From contig CAYTVG010000010.1 in assembly GCA_964441755.1 (NCBI GenBank), positions 1 through 64,000 of the forward strand: DNA of 64,000 nt, written 5' to 3'. How positions within the stretch are numbered: the stretch's first letter is position 1; each line of letters opens with the position of its first letter. The position numbers and the translations under genes are program-made. Positions 36,443-45,496 of the stretch are shown here, piece by piece. The notes below the pieces were generated by a model that had not been told where the DNA came from, searched no databases, and worked only from the letters and a program-made list of their open reading frames with translations. The DNA is from JAUMBM01 sp964441755. GTDB taxonomy: Bacteria > Bacteroidota > Bacteroidia > Chitinophagales > Saprospiraceae.

Positions 36443-36485
36443 GAAAAGCAGAAGGCCTGTCGTACTGACAGGCCTTCTGCTTTTC
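36443..36485. terminator. Bidirectional terminator
   Basis: A perfect 19-bp inverted repeat (GAAAAGCAGAAGGCCTGTC, loop GTACT, and its complement), with A-tracts on one side and T-tracts on the other. It separates the plus-strand membrane gene from the end of the 19-kb minus-strand operon and is a natural left edge for the virus-like element. Confidence 0.85.
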
Positions 36486-36501
36486 AATCAATATTTATCC
36501 C

Positions 36502-38001
36502 CTACACCCGCATCTCCCCACCAGCCAAAAACCGCCCGCTGGCCTTAGCAAGCCCGCTCTCCACCTCCACGATCACATCCACCTCGTGCGCCATCTCATT
36601 ACCACCGCGGAAGCGGCCGTCTTTGGTGGAGTGGAACACAAAGATGAAGGAAGTCCGCGGGTGGCGCTTTTTCAGCTTTACCAGGTCTTCCAGCTCGAGG
36701 CCAGCTTTGCTCACGCTGTCGATGAATACAAAGTCGTAGCCGGCAAGCTGTTTTGGCAAGCGGTCGGAAAATACCAGCCGCTCGTGGGCTGCTCCCAGCC
36801 GCTCGATCTTCTCTTTGAGGGTGTAGCCGTAGCCTTCCTCGATGGCGCAGTAGAGCACGCGGCCGTGGTGTACGGCCAGGTGGTGCGCGAAGCGCAGCAT
36901 CAGGGTACTCTTTCCGCTTTTGGGTTTGCCAAATACCATGGCCGTGAAGCCTACTGACGGATCGCCGATCAGCTCCCGGAACCTGCCCCTCAGGCCGATG
37001 GTTTCAAATTCCATGCGCAAAAGCTCGCGGCTGGCAAGGGTCTCGCCTTTGATGGTAGCAGGGTTTGCAGAGGACCTTAGGGCAGCTTTTTTCCCCACCA
37101 GCCCCAGCATGCCGTTGAGTTCGCCGCTGGCGATGGCCGGCACCTCTGACTGCTTTTCCAGGTAACTGGTCAGCGATTTGTAGGCTGCCTCCAGCCGCTG
37201 GGCGTAGGGGTCGTCTTTGGCGACCTTCTGCTGCTTAACTGCCTTTTTGATGGCTGCTGCCAGCTTCTCTGCCCGCTCCTGTACGCCCGGACGGCCATGC
37301 AGCAGCAGGTAGCGCTTGAGCAGGGCTACGGACTCGCTGATGCGCTTAGAGGAGGCGATGGAGCGGTAGCGCTCCAGGCTTGCCGCAGCTATGCTGATCT
37401 CGGCAGCCTCGCCCATGCGGTTGACGGCAGCGCTCAGTTGCTCCTGTACCTGCATGACTTCTGAGGCGTAGGGTGAACTCTTGCGGATGCGCTTTTCCAG
37501 CATCGCTTTTTGCAGCGAACTAAGCAGCGTCAGCAGCTGTTTGCGTGTCTTTACTTTGCCGTGCATGGAAGCGTAGCGGCGGATAAAGCTGATCTCCAGT
37601 GGTATCATCTCTACCCGCTGTACCTCGTTGAGCGGTATTTCCATTTGCTTTGGCTTAGCAGCTGGCTGGCTGGCCTGCCTGCGAGCTGGTTTTGGTACTG
37701 CAGCCTTCTTGGTGGCAGGCTTTTTCTCGGCAGCGGGCTTCTTCTCCGCCGCAGGCTTGGCTGCGGGCTTGCTAGCAGCCTTGCTAGCAGCCTTCACCAC
37801 CTCCGGATGCTCACGCAGATACGCATTCAGCTTCTCCAGGTAGCTGTCCACCACCCGCGCTACCGTCGCGTTCGAGCGGTAGGCCGCCGCCCCGTTCTCC
37901 AGCGCACTCACCGTCAGGCCGTGCCCCTTCTGCAGCGGTGAGGGCAGCTGCTCAAAGTCTATCTCTGCCCACCGCGTACTGTAATTGTTGATCGTTATCA
38001 T
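36502..38001 (-). CDS. RecA-fold ATPase with a histone-like Lys/Ala-rich linker
   Basis: 499 residues. Residues 66-118 are a Lys/Ala/Pro-rich, H1-like segment (KPAAEKKPAAEKKPATKK) likely to bind DNA. A helical middle part follows, then a RadA/DnaB-like P-loop domain with Walker A GKPKSGKST (358-366) and Walker B YDFVFIDSVSKAG. It is the last gene of the operon. It could be a replication helicase-loader or a genome-packaging ATPase; its RecA/RadA style rather than FtsK/HerA style argues for recombination or replication, but I cannot decide. Confidence 0.75.
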   Translation of the reverse strand: MITINNYSTRWAEIDFEQLPSPLQKGHGLTVSALENGAAAYRSNATVARVVDSYLEKLNAYLREHPEVVKAASKAASKPAAKPAAEKKPAAEKKPATKKAAVPKPARRQASQPAAKPKQMEIPLNEVQRVEMIPLEISFIRRYASMHGKVKTRKQLLTLLSSLQKAMLEKRIRKSSPYASEVMQVQEQLSAAVNRMGEAAEISIAAASLERYRSIASSKRISESVALLKRYLLLHGRPGVQERAEKLAAAIKKAVKQQKVAKDDPYAQRLEAAYKSLTSYLEKQSEVPAIASGELNGMLGLVGKKAALRSSANPATIKGETLASRELLRMEFETIGLRGRFRELIGDPSVGFTAMVFGKPKSGKSTLMLRFAHHLAVHHGRVLYCAIEEGYGYTLKEKIERLGAAHERLVFSDRLPKQLAGYDFVFIDSVSKAGLELEDLVKLKKRHPRTSFIFVFHSTKDGRFRGGNEMAHEVDVIVEVESGLAKASGRFLAGGEMRV

Positions 38002-38032
38002 CTCCTTTTCCCTCCCCTTTTGTGTGTGTCTC

Positions 38033-41000
38033 TCATGCTATCTCCAGCAGCTCCAGTTCCAGCTCCAGTGCCAGCGCTTCCAGCTCCAGCAGCTCTGCCG
38101 GCGTCATGCCGCCTTCTTCTCCCTTGTCCTCACTGCTGTCCTCCTCGTCCTGCTCCTCTGCCGGCTGCGCCAGCTCCACCCGGTAGTCCAGCAGGTAGTT
38201 GAGCCGCGCAAATTCCTCCGCCCGCTCACCGGCCGTGCGGCCTTCCACCTGCAGGGCCGATTTCTTGCGCTCAATCTCCTTGCGCAGCTCCTCCCAGCGC
38301 GGTGAACTGCTCTCACCCGCATAGCGCTCGGCCTGTGCCTTCAGTTGGTCGATCTCCTGCTGGTAGGCAGCAGTCACCACCTCCAGGTCACTGTCGATCG
38401 TGAAGCCCTTCGAGCGCAGCACCGTCCGCTCAGTCTTGCGCACCTTGGACACATACTCCTTCAGGTACTCTATCACCCAGCGGTTGTTGAAGTATACGCC
38501 CGTGTAGTTGTTGGCACCCATCAGCTTGCGCCCCAGCGATATCAGCTCCTTGTCCTGTATCTCCGCTGCCGACAGCAGCGCCTCCAGCTCATCGTGCAGC
38601 GCTACCGTCTTTTTGTAGTCGCGGTAGCGCGGCGAGTCCTTGTCTGCCTGCGGCTCCGTCATCGCCGGCTGCTGCTTGAGGCTGCTCAGGTAGTCGCGCA
38701 GTGCCCCCAGCGCCCGCTCGCGGTACTCCCGGTAGCGGCGTATGTCGCCCTTCACCTCCTCGATCAGCCCCATCGAGTAGCGCAGCCGCCGGAACTGCCG
38801 CTGCAGCTCCTCCTTCTCCTGGTCAAAAAACATGCGCACCAGCCGGTCAATGTCCGTGATCAGTGCCAGCTTGATCTCCTGCGGATCCAGACTCTCCAGA
38901 TCCAGCACATTGCCCCGGTCACCGCGGTACCAGATGTCGTTGATGCGCGAGGTCTTCTCCTCCAGCTTCTGAAACACGAACACGTCCATCGAGTCCTGTA
39001 TCAGCGGCATCACCACCCGCACATACTCGTACTGGTTGCCCTGCCGCCAGATGCGACCCTCCAGCTGCCGGATGTCCGTCGGGTTCCACTCCGGATAGCA
39101 GTTGTAGATCACTGTCCCCCGCCGCTGCAGGTCTATACCCTCCCGTATGGTCGCCGTGCCGATGATGATCTTGGTCACACCCTCCAAAAAGGCTTCCTTC
39201 ACTGTCTCCTTGCGCGTATCGTTGATCTCCGACGAGATGATCTCCACCTCATCCACCCGCGTCTTGGCATAGCTCACCCCCCGCTGAAAGCCGATCTCCT
39301 CCTCGAGGTACTGCTTGATCAGCGGGAAGTACTCCTTGCCGCGGTTCATGTAGATCACCTGTCCGCTCACACTCTCCCCCCGCTGCTCATGCCAGCTTTT
39401 CACCGAGCGGATGCACTCCATCACATAGGCAATCTTCGGGCTCTGCGCCACAAAATCCCGGTGATCCTCCGGTGTGCCGTTCAGCAAAAAGGGCGACAGG
39501 GCATTGTCCAGGCTGTAGGCCAGTGCCCGGAAGAGGTTGCCCATGTCCATCTTGCCCGCGGTGGCATTCTTGGCCATGGCCACAATCCCGTTCTGGTTTT
39601 CCCGCTGTCGCGGTGTCATATTGATGTAGGTCAGTGCCTGCCGCTGCACCGGCAGCCGCTCCTCCGGTTTATCCTCCAGCAGGTTGTAGATCATCGGCAG
39701 GTTGATCTTCTTTGGCCGCTTCACCCCCGCCTCCTCACCCGTCTTGTACAGGATGTGGTTGTAGATCAGCTTTTGCAGCACCCGCCGGTTGGTAAACCGC
39801 TTGATCACCTCCTTTTCCACAATCTCCTCTTTGTAGTTGGCCGTCCACTCCATGGTCGGCAGCACAAACAGGTCAAAGAAGGTGTCTATGTTGTAGATCC
39901 CGCTCCCCACCAGGCTCTCATAGCCCACCAGCGACAGCATGGAGTAGATCTCCAGCGGTGAGTTGGTAAAAGGTGTAGCCGTCAGCAGCATGGTGTTGCG
40001 GCCGTAGCGCCGCTGGATGTAGTTCAGGATCAGAAACGCCTTCTGCCCCGTCTCCGAGGTGGCCGAGCTAATGCTGTAGCGCTTGCCCGCCTGCTCATCG
40101 GCTTTCACCCCGTCAAAGACGTTCTTGCAGCGGTGTGCCTCATCGATCACCACGTAGTCAAAGCCCAGCACATCCACATCCGCGATGCTGTTCTTCTGCC
40201 CCACACCGATCATCTCCCGGTATTTCTGGTACTTGATCTCCTTGTCCCGCTGCGTCTTCTCACTACTCTGCCCCAGGATGTTGACCAGCTCCACAAACAG
40301 CTCCTCGCTCACCTGTTCCCCAAATCCCAGCCGCTTGAAACCCTCGTAGGTCACCAGGGTGATGCTCTTTTCCGGCACCGGCTTGTCGAGCCGCACCTTC
40401 GACAGGGTATCCGTACCCAGGTTGTACCACTCGTTCACCGTCACCCCCGTGTACGACAGCACCCCCGGCACAAATTCCCCCGTGCGCCTGTCCGTATAGC
40501 CCACCAGTTCGCCCACCCACTTCCGGTAGGTAGGCTTGGGCACCACCACCAGCGGCCGCCGGCACTTGCCGCAGTAGAGCGCATGCGCCAGGTTGGTGAT
40601 GGCCGTCATGGTCTTGCCCACCCCCACATCAAACGCATTGATCCCGCTGCCCATGGCCTCCATGAAGGCGATCCCCTCCCGCTGGATGTCCGTGATCTGC
40701 AGCACCCCGCTCTTGAAGGTGCGCGAGCACTCAAACCCAATCGGCACCTTGTGGTGGCGTATGTCACTCTGTCCGTTGTACAGGCGGTTCCACGAGTAGT
40801 CCAGCTTCTGCTGGTCCTCAAACGTCAGCACTTCGTGCAAAAAGCGCGAGAACAGCCGTTCGCCCTCCTCCCGCGCATTCGACTTCAGCTCCGCCTTCTC
40901 CTCCTTGCTCAGGCGGTCGTCCCGCAGCGGCTTGTTGAGCAGGTAGTAGTCCGAAATGTCGATGGCCGTACTCTTGCCAAAGTCCGTCTCCTGCAGCGTA

Positions 41001-41941
41001 AACAGCCACTTGATGTACACCTCCTGCAGGCTGTAGCGGCGCTCCCCGTCGAAGCTGATGCGGATGCTCTCCTTTTCATTCTTGCGCTCGATGCGGCCGT
41101 TGGTGCGCTTGAGCTGCGAGGCGCGCTCCAGATCCATGTACTCCTCCCGCACCTGGCTGATCGAAAACGTGTCCGCATTCATCGCAAAGTCCGAGATCGC
41201 CATGATCACCGGCCGCTCCTTCTCATCCGGGTTGGTCACCGTCAGCAGCTGCGGCTTGGCCTCCGACACCTGCCGGCGGTGGTTTTCCCACACCGCCTCC
41301 CCCCAGGTCTGGGTGATCAGCACTCGGTCGCTCTCCAGCTGCAGCTCCCGGTCGTACATATTGCCGTAGGTATACACCGGCAGCGGCAGCAGTTCGCCCC
41401 CGTGGTAGAAAAGTATGCCTGCACGCACCAGCCGGTCGAGTTCCTGCTGGTTGTTGCCCGCCTCACCCGCCACCAGCCGCGCGCTGCCCGTCTCGGTCAT
41501 AAAAAGCCCCGTGCTGCTGCGCACCACATAGTACTGCCTGCCCGAGGGCATCTCCTGCTCCCGCACCAGCTTACCCAGCCGCTCCCCCGCATAGGCCATG
41601 CGGATCTCCTGCAGCCGCGTGTCATACAGCACCGTTTGCCGCGTCACCTCCACTTCCTGCGCCCGCGCGCCTCCCTTGAGGTAGTAGCGCTCCCAGCCGT
41701 GCATCGGCACGCCCAGACTCCGCTTGTACCACACCCAGGCGCGGATCTCATCCTCGCTGATCCCCTGGTTGTAGCGCTCCACCACCTCCGAAAAGCTCAT
41801 CACACGGCTGTCCGTGCGACCCAGCCCCGCCGGTGCCGCTGTCTCCTCCAGCAGCCGGCTCATCTCCCTGCGCTGCGCCCTCAGTCCCGCCACCAGGTAG
41901 GGGTTCAGCGCACGATCTTCCGTTCCCTTCATCTGTCTCAT
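38033..41941 (-). CDS. SNF2-type helicase with a C-terminal ELEALALE tag
   Basis: 1302 residues. The N-terminal ~400 carry no domain I recognise. The SF2/SNF2 helicase has Walker A-like VGVGKTMTAI (439-448), DEAH (600-603), LLTATPFTNSPLEIYSM, GTATIREGIDLQRRG and QLEGRIWRQGN. A long coiled coil and an acidic stretch follow, and the protein ends ELEALALELELELLEIA. The last segment is shared with the adjacent 156-residue protein. Together with the split methyltransferase it recalls DarB-type helicase-methylase proteins that some phages package to defeat restriction. I infer, without proof, that the tag docks it in the particle. Confidence 0.85.
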   Translation of the reverse strand: MRQMKGTEDRALNPYLVAGLRAQRREMSRLLEETAAPAGLGRTDSRVMSFSEVVERYNQGISEDEIRAWVWYKRSLGVPMHGWERYYLKGGARAQEVEVTRQTVLYDTRLQEIRMAYAGERLGKLVREQEMPSGRQYYVVRSSTGLFMTETGSARLVAGEAGNNQQELDRLVRAGILFYHGGELLPLPVYTYGNMYDRELQLESDRVLITQTWGEAVWENHRRQVSEAKPQLLTVTNPDEKERPVIMAISDFAMNADTFSISQVREEYMDLERASQLKRTNGRIERKNEKESIRISFDGERRYSLQEVYIKWLFTLQETDFGKSTAIDISDYYLLNKPLRDDRLSKEEKAELKSNAREEGERLFSRFLHEVLTFEDQQKLDYSWNRLYNGQSDIRHHKVPIGFECSRTFKSGVLQITDIQREGIAFMEAMGSGINAFDVGVGKTMTAITNLAHALYCGKCRRPLVVVPKPTYRKWVGELVGYTDRRTGEFVPGVLSYTGVTVNEWYNLGTDTLSKVRLDKPVPEKSITLVTYEGFKRLGFGEQVSEELFVELVNILGQSSEKTQRDKEIKYQKYREMIGVGQKNSIADVDVLGFDYVVIDEAHRCKNVFDGVKADEQAGKRYSISSATSETGQKAFLILNYIQRRYGRNTMLLTATPFTNSPLEIYSMLSLVGYESLVGSGIYNIDTFFDLFVLPTMEWTANYKEEIVEKEVIKRFTNRRVLQKLIYNHILYKTGEEAGVKRPKKINLPMIYNLLEDKPEERLPVQRQALTYINMTPRQRENQNGIVAMAKNATAGKMDMGNLFRALAYSLDNALSPFLLNGTPEDHRDFVAQSPKIAYVMECIRSVKSWHEQRGESVSGQVIYMNRGKEYFPLIKQYLEEEIGFQRGVSYAKTRVDEVEIISSEINDTRKETVKEAFLEGVTKIIIGTATIREGIDLQRRGTVIYNCYPEWNPTDIRQLEGRIWRQGNQYEYVRVVMPLIQDSMDVFVFQKLEEKTSRINDIWYRGDRGNVLDLESLDPQEIKLALITDIDRLVRMFFDQEKEELQRQFRRLRYSMGLIEEVKGDIRRYREYRERALGALRDYLSSLKQQPAMTEPQADKDSPRYRDYKKTVALHDELEALLSAAEIQDKELISLGRKLMGANNYTGVYFNNRWVIEYLKEYVSKVRKTERTVLRSKGFTIDSDLEVVTAAYQQEIDQLKAQAERYAGESSSPRWEELRKEIERKKSALQVEGRTAGERAEEFARLNYLLDYRVELAQPAEEQDEEDSSEDKGEEGGMTPAELLELEALALELELELLEIA

Positions 41942-41947
41942 TATTGC

Positions 41948-42418
41948 TTACAGATCCAGCAGCGCAAGCTCCGTCTCCAGTGCCAGCGCCTCCAGTTCCA
42001 ACAGGTTCATGCTTGTTGTTCCTTCTTTCGGCTCTCCGGTCGTTGCCCGTATGGCCGCCTCCACCTCTGCCCGCGTCCCTTTGACCGTCACCGGAAACTC
42101 CCGCGAGCTGGTCACCACCTGTTGCCCGCACACCTTGTGCGGATACAGCCCGAAAAAGGTGTTGTAGGTGCACAGCTCCGCAAAGCGCAGCGGCTCCTTC
42201 GAGAATGACTGCTCCCCTGTGATGCGCTGTATGCGCCGGTGGGCATCCTGCTCCTGCTCAAACACCCCGTTGCTCACCAGCCGCAGCAGCCGCTCCAGCG
42301 CTGCGCGCTTTTCACCCCCGGCCGGCAGCGTGCGCAGCAGCTCGTTGATCTCCTGCCGCATCGTGTCCAGCAGCGCTATGCGCGCACGCCAGTAGTCGTT
42401 CCCTACAGACTTGACCAT
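41948..42418 (-). CDS. Small helical protein with a C-terminal ELEALALE tag
   Basis: 156 residues, no known domain. The first half is alpha-helical with charged residues. The end, LLELEALALETELALLDL, is the same amphipathic peptide as at the end of the helicase encoded 7 bp downstream. Its start overlaps the RadC-like gene by 16 bp. A common tail on two neighbouring proteins of unrelated size points to a common docking site or partner. Confidence 0.7.
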   Translation of the reverse strand: MVKSVGNDYWRARIALLDTMRQEINELLRTLPAGGEKRAALERLLRLVSNGVFEQEQDAHRRIQRITGEQSFSKEPLRFAELCTYNTFFGLYPHKVCGQQVVTSSREFPVTVKGTRAEVEAAIRATTGEPKEGTTSMNLLELEALALETELALLDL

Positions 42419-43173
42419 TCCATCTCCATTTGCGGGATGATTGCCTCCGGTATCCGCTTATCCCGCAGCATGCGCGCGATGATCTGCTCCTCCAGCCGAC
42501 CGTAGCCCTCGCGGCTGCGCATCATCCGCCACAGGTTGGGCGAGTTGGCGCGGCTCACCCGCGACAGCGCCTGCCGCACCCGCGCACGCACGGCGCGCAC
42601 CGCGGCATCTTCCTCTGCGGCATCAGCAGCCGTTCCCTGCAGCGAGGGCTCCGACTGCTCGGCAAAAGAGTAGAAGCCACCGGGTGTCACAATCAGGTGA
42701 TCCAGCAGCTGAATGTCAAAAAACTTCAGCGCCTCCTTCAGCCGCCGCGTCACCGTGCGGTCGGCCTCACTCGGCTTCAGGCTGCCGCTGGGGTGGTTGT
42801 GCGAGATGATCAGCCCCTTGGAAAGCGTCTTGATCGCCACTGCCGTGATCAGCTCAATATCCGCCACCGTCGAGTTGATAGCCCCCTTGCTATGGTGGTA
42901 GTAGCCGATCACCCGGTTGGCATTGTTCATGTACAGCACCACAAAGTGCTCCTGCACCTCCAGCCCCTCGAAGATTACGTCCCGCACAAACTCGTAGGCC
43001 TCCTGCGTAGACGTCAGCTGGTTGAAGTGAAGCTTCCCCTGACGGAAGGTGATGTCTATCTCCCGCACCCGAAAATCCCGCTCCAGGTCTGCCAGCTCCA
43101 TGTCCAGGGCCGACAGATCCACCCCGTCCATCACCAGCAGGTGGGCGGGTGCTTGCTTTGTGTAGTAGTACAT
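42403..43173 (-). CDS. RadC-like JAB/MPN-domain protein
   Basis: 256 residues. The JAMM metal site is complete: SHNHPSG with His125 and His127, then Asp138 in LKPSEAD; VIGYYHHSKG precedes it as in RadC proteins. A helical C-terminal extension follows (190-256). RadC-like proteins are common on Bacteroidota mobile elements and may have an anti-restriction or DNA-processing role. It lies 2 bp after the methyltransferase gene. Confidence 0.88.
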   Translation of the reverse strand: MYYYTKQAPAHLLVMDGVDLSALDMELADLERDFRVREIDITFRQGKLHFNQLTSTQEAYEFVRDVIFEGLEVQEHFVVLYMNNANRVIGYYHHSKGAINSTVADIELITAVAIKTLSKGLIISHNHPSGSLKPSEADRTVTRRLKEALKFFDIQLLDHLIVTPGGFYSFAEQSEPSLQGTAADAAEEDAAVRAVRARVRQALSRVSRANSPNLWRMMRSREGYGRLEEQIIARMLRDKRIPEAIIPQMEMEWSSL

Positions 43174-43175
43174 CG

Positions 43176-43931
43176 CTATACTTTTTGTAGTACCAGAATG
43201 TCGGTCGGCACCTGCGAATGCCGGAACACCGGCGGCAGCCGGTACGCATCCAGCAGGTGTGCCCGCTGTCCCAGCAGCTCTTTCTCCTGCTGGTAGGCAT
43301 GACCACTGCGTATGATGTTGCTCGACGTCAGGTACACCAGCAGCCCCCCGGGTCTGAGCAGCTCCAGGCCGTAGTAGAGGAAAAAAAGCTCCATCTGCCG
43401 CAGCGGCGGCCGCCCGAAGTAGCTCGAGTAGCGGTTGACATGCCGGCCGTAGGGCGGATTGCCGATCACCAGGCTAAACGGGTAGCCCGTAAGCCAGGTT
43501 ACCCCCCGCCGCAGCCGGCTGGTGAAGCGCGGCGGCTCCATGAAGGCCGTCTCAAAGTAGTGCGGATAGATGTGCGCCTGCGGGCTCATGATCTGCGCTA
43601 TGCGCGCTGAGACCGGATTGATCTCAAAGCCGTAGCAGTCGCTCTCCCTCGGCGCATGCTGCAGCAGCCGGCCTGTGGCCAGCGACGGCTCCAGCACCGT
43701 TCCCTCCCGGTAGCCATAGTGCCGCGCAAGTTCCCACATCAGCACACACAGCCAGTCCGGTGTGTAGAACTCGTACAGCACCCCCTCACCGCTCGCCCCC
43801 TTGCTCCCCTGTCCGCCGCTGCCCTCGTACTGCATGATAAATGCCTTGTCGGCAGCATCATAGCCCTCCCCCGCAGCGTCCTTGCGCCGGATGAAGGCTT
43901 CGATCCGGCGGTTTTGTTCGTATGTGTTCAT
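43176..43931 (-). CDS. N6-adenine DNA methyltransferase
   Basis: 251 residues. SAM-binding motif EPSLATGRLL (81-90) and catalytic NPPYGRHVNRY (158-168), with YGLELLRPGGLLVYLTSS downstream. There is no target-recognition domain of size, so specificity may lie in the partner helicase or the 156-residue protein. It would modify the element's own DNA. Confidence 0.88.
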   Translation of the reverse strand: MNTYEQNRRIEAFIRRKDAAGEGYDAADKAFIMQYEGSGGQGSKGASGEGVLYEFYTPDWLCVLMWELARHYGYREGTVLEPSLATGRLLQHAPRESDCYGFEINPVSARIAQIMSPQAHIYPHYFETAFMEPPRFTSRLRRGVTWLTGYPFSLVIGNPPYGRHVNRYSSYFGRPPLRQMELFFLYYGLELLRPGGLLVYLTSSNIIRSGHAYQQEKELLGQRAHLLDAYRLPPVFRHSQVPTDILVLQKV

Positions 43932-43944
43932 TGCACCTCATCAC

Positions 43945-44022
43945 TAGTATCAGGGCTGTCGCATTTTTTGTAAAAATGCAGCAGCCTTATGGTTCGGTTT
44001 TGTGGCCAAAGGCCGCAAAACC
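43945..44022 (-). other. Two hairpins between lysis and DNA-processing genes
   Basis: GGTTTTGTGGCC-AAA-GGCCGCAAAACC (43996-44022) and a GGCTG...GCATTTTT/AAAAATGC...CAGCC hairpin (about 43954-43987). They lie directly after the transglycosylase gene and probably terminate or attenuate transcription between structural and DNA-processing genes of the operon. Confidence 0.6.
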
Positions 44023-44688
44023 CTACAACTGCACCTCCAGCGCCCCGTTTCTGCCCACCATCTTCAGAATATAATTGTACGCCTCTGCACTCCGCAGCCG
44101 CGCACTGTCCAGCGTCTGCGCGATCGTATCCCCCTGCGGCTTGTAGAAGTAGCCCTGGTTGTAGCGCACCACCGCCTTGTCGAGCCGCAGCACGCCCCCC
44201 TCCGTATGCTGGTCGATCAGCAGCCCCAGCAGCATCGAGCCCACCAGCAGGTTAAACTCCGGTTTGAGCAGATCCTCCCGCGTCACCACATTGCCGCTCT
44301 GGTTGTTTTGCGGCAGCTTGTGCCCCAGGTACTTCATGCGAAAGATCCCCTCCGCGCGTGTACCCAGGTAGCGGATGATGATCTCCCGCTCCGCCTCCGT
44401 GAGCCGCTCCATGCGGTTTTCCAGAAAGATCGCATCATTGGCCGACTGCGGTTTGAGCTGCATCAGCCCCACTGCCCCTGCCGAAGACACTGCCGTCGCC
44501 CGGCCGTTGCTCTCCACAAAGACCAGTCCCGCAATCAGCCCCGCAGGCACCCGTGTCAGTGCTGCCGACTGCTCGATCAGCCGGCTGTACTGCTGTCGGA
44601 TCTCCGTGATCCGCTGCCGCACCATGCCCGCCTGGCTTGCAGGATAGTAGGCCGCCGTCGTCATCGGCAGCGCAACATTCAGTTCCAT
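44023..44688 (-). CDS. Lytic transglycosylase (SLT domain)
   Basis: 221 residues. The SLT core is present: GLIAGLVFVESNGRATAVSSAGAVGLMQLKP, with the catalytic Glu in VFVESNG and the conserved AVGLMQ motif, then VRYNQGYFY. It would cut peptidoglycan during entry or release of a particle. There is no signal peptide, as in virion-borne transglycosylases. The start overlaps the preceding small gene by 10 bp. Confidence 0.9.
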   Translation of the reverse strand: MELNVALPMTTAAYYPASQAGMVRQRITEIRQQYSRLIEQSAALTRVPAGLIAGLVFVESNGRATAVSSAGAVGLMQLKPQSANDAIFLENRMERLTEAEREIIIRYLGTRAEGIFRMKYLGHKLPQNNQSGNVVTREDLLKPEFNLLVGSMLLGLLIDQHTEGGVLRLDKAVVRYNQGYFYKPQGDTIAQTLDSARLRSAEAYNYILKMVGRNGALEVQL

Positions 44689-44822
44689 GACCGCTGAAAA
44701 GTAAGTTGTCGGTTCAGTTTCACCGATCGCCCCGGCGCCAGCTGCGTAGGATCCCGCTCGCTGCGCGTCAGCAGCAAAAAAGCGGCAGCCCCTGCCAGCA
44801 GCGCTATGTGTAGTCCTTTCAT
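44679..44822 (-). CDS. 47-residue single-TM protein
   Basis: MKGLHIALLAGAAAFLLLTR followed by a polar tail. The start at 44822 gives an ATGA overlap with the preceding 225-residue gene. Small and unrecognised; its size and position among lysis genes would suit a holin-like or virion membrane peptide. Confidence 0.6.
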   Translation of the reverse strand: MKGLHIALLAGAAAFLLLTRSERDPTQLAPGRSVKLNRQLTFQRSWN

Positions 44823-45496
44823 CGCTTCTCTATTTTGATCGTCTGTGCATAGTCCAGTTCCGCACGGCCGTTCTTCAGCCGGAGCCGCTGCTCCAGCCGT
44901 CGCCGCGACAGTATCCACAGCCATGGCCGCCGCCGCTCGCCCCGGTACACCACCTGTATGAGCGTGTCCCGGTAGCTGAAATCAAGCCGCTGCAGGCTGT
45001 CTGTTGCCATCCCCCACAGCTGCAGGTAGTCATCCGCATAGCAGAATACCCGCACTGCCACCGTATCGTAGCGCACCGAGTCGTAGATCACCGTATCCCG
45101 CAGTGGTAGCTGCAGCTGCTGCTGCACCGCCATGCCTGCCGCCGTATACTGCTGCACCCACGACAGCCGCACCCCCAGCCGGCGGATGTCCGCCTCCAGG
45201 GCGGGCAGCAGGGCTGTCGCCTGTGCCCGTGAGAGTACCAGCAGCTCGTTTTGTGCTGCCAGTGAATCCCGCTGCAGCTGTGCTGTGCGCAGGCTGTACA
45301 GCAGGGTTGCGCTGCGCGCTGTCTCCTCCTGCCAGCGGAGGCTCAGCCGCTGAAGGCCGAGCCAGCTGCCGGCAAGTGTTAGCAGCAGCAGTAGCAGCCA
45401 GCCGGCGGGTTTGAGCTTTTTGAGCAGTGTCCCGCCGCCGGGATTGAGCTTCCTCAGCAGCCATGGCAGCAGCTTAGCCGTAATCGTCCTGTACAT
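44819..45496 (-). CDS. Single-TM coiled-coil protein (DUF6549-like)
   Basis: 225 residues. One membrane helix at about 31-50 (GWLLLLLLTLAGSWLGL), then a coiled coil (55-115), then a beta-rich C-terminus with DTVIYDSVRYDTVAVRVF and RGERRRPWLWILSRRRLEQ. This ending matches a small Bacteroidota phage-linked family I know as DUF6549. The layout recalls spanins, which bridge the membrane and wall at lysis. Its 5' end overlaps the upstream gene by 23 bp. Confidence 0.65.
   Translation of the reverse strand: MYRTITAKLLPWLLRKLNPGGGTLLKKLKPAGWLLLLLLTLAGSWLGLQRLSLRWQEETARSATLLYSLRTAQLQRDSLAAQNELLVLSRAQATALLPALEADIRRLGVRLSWVQQYTAAGMAVQQQLQLPLRDTVIYDSVRYDTVAVRVFCYADDYLQLWGMATDSLQRLDFSYRDTLIQVVYRGERRRPWLWILSRRRLEQRLRLKNGRAELDYAQTIKIEKR

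Noticed and set aside
38345..42208. Long plus-strand open frames (538 and 691 codons) opposite the helicase gene
   Set aside because: They are His/Leu/Arg-rich antisense shadows of GC-rich coding DNA, without domains or ribosome-binding sites; the minus-strand frame has clear helicase motifs.
38033..43931. DISARM or another helicase-methylase defence system
   Set aside because: No DUF1998 or PLD partner in this operon; the genes are co-transcribed with particle-like and wall-lysis genes, which favours a viral role.
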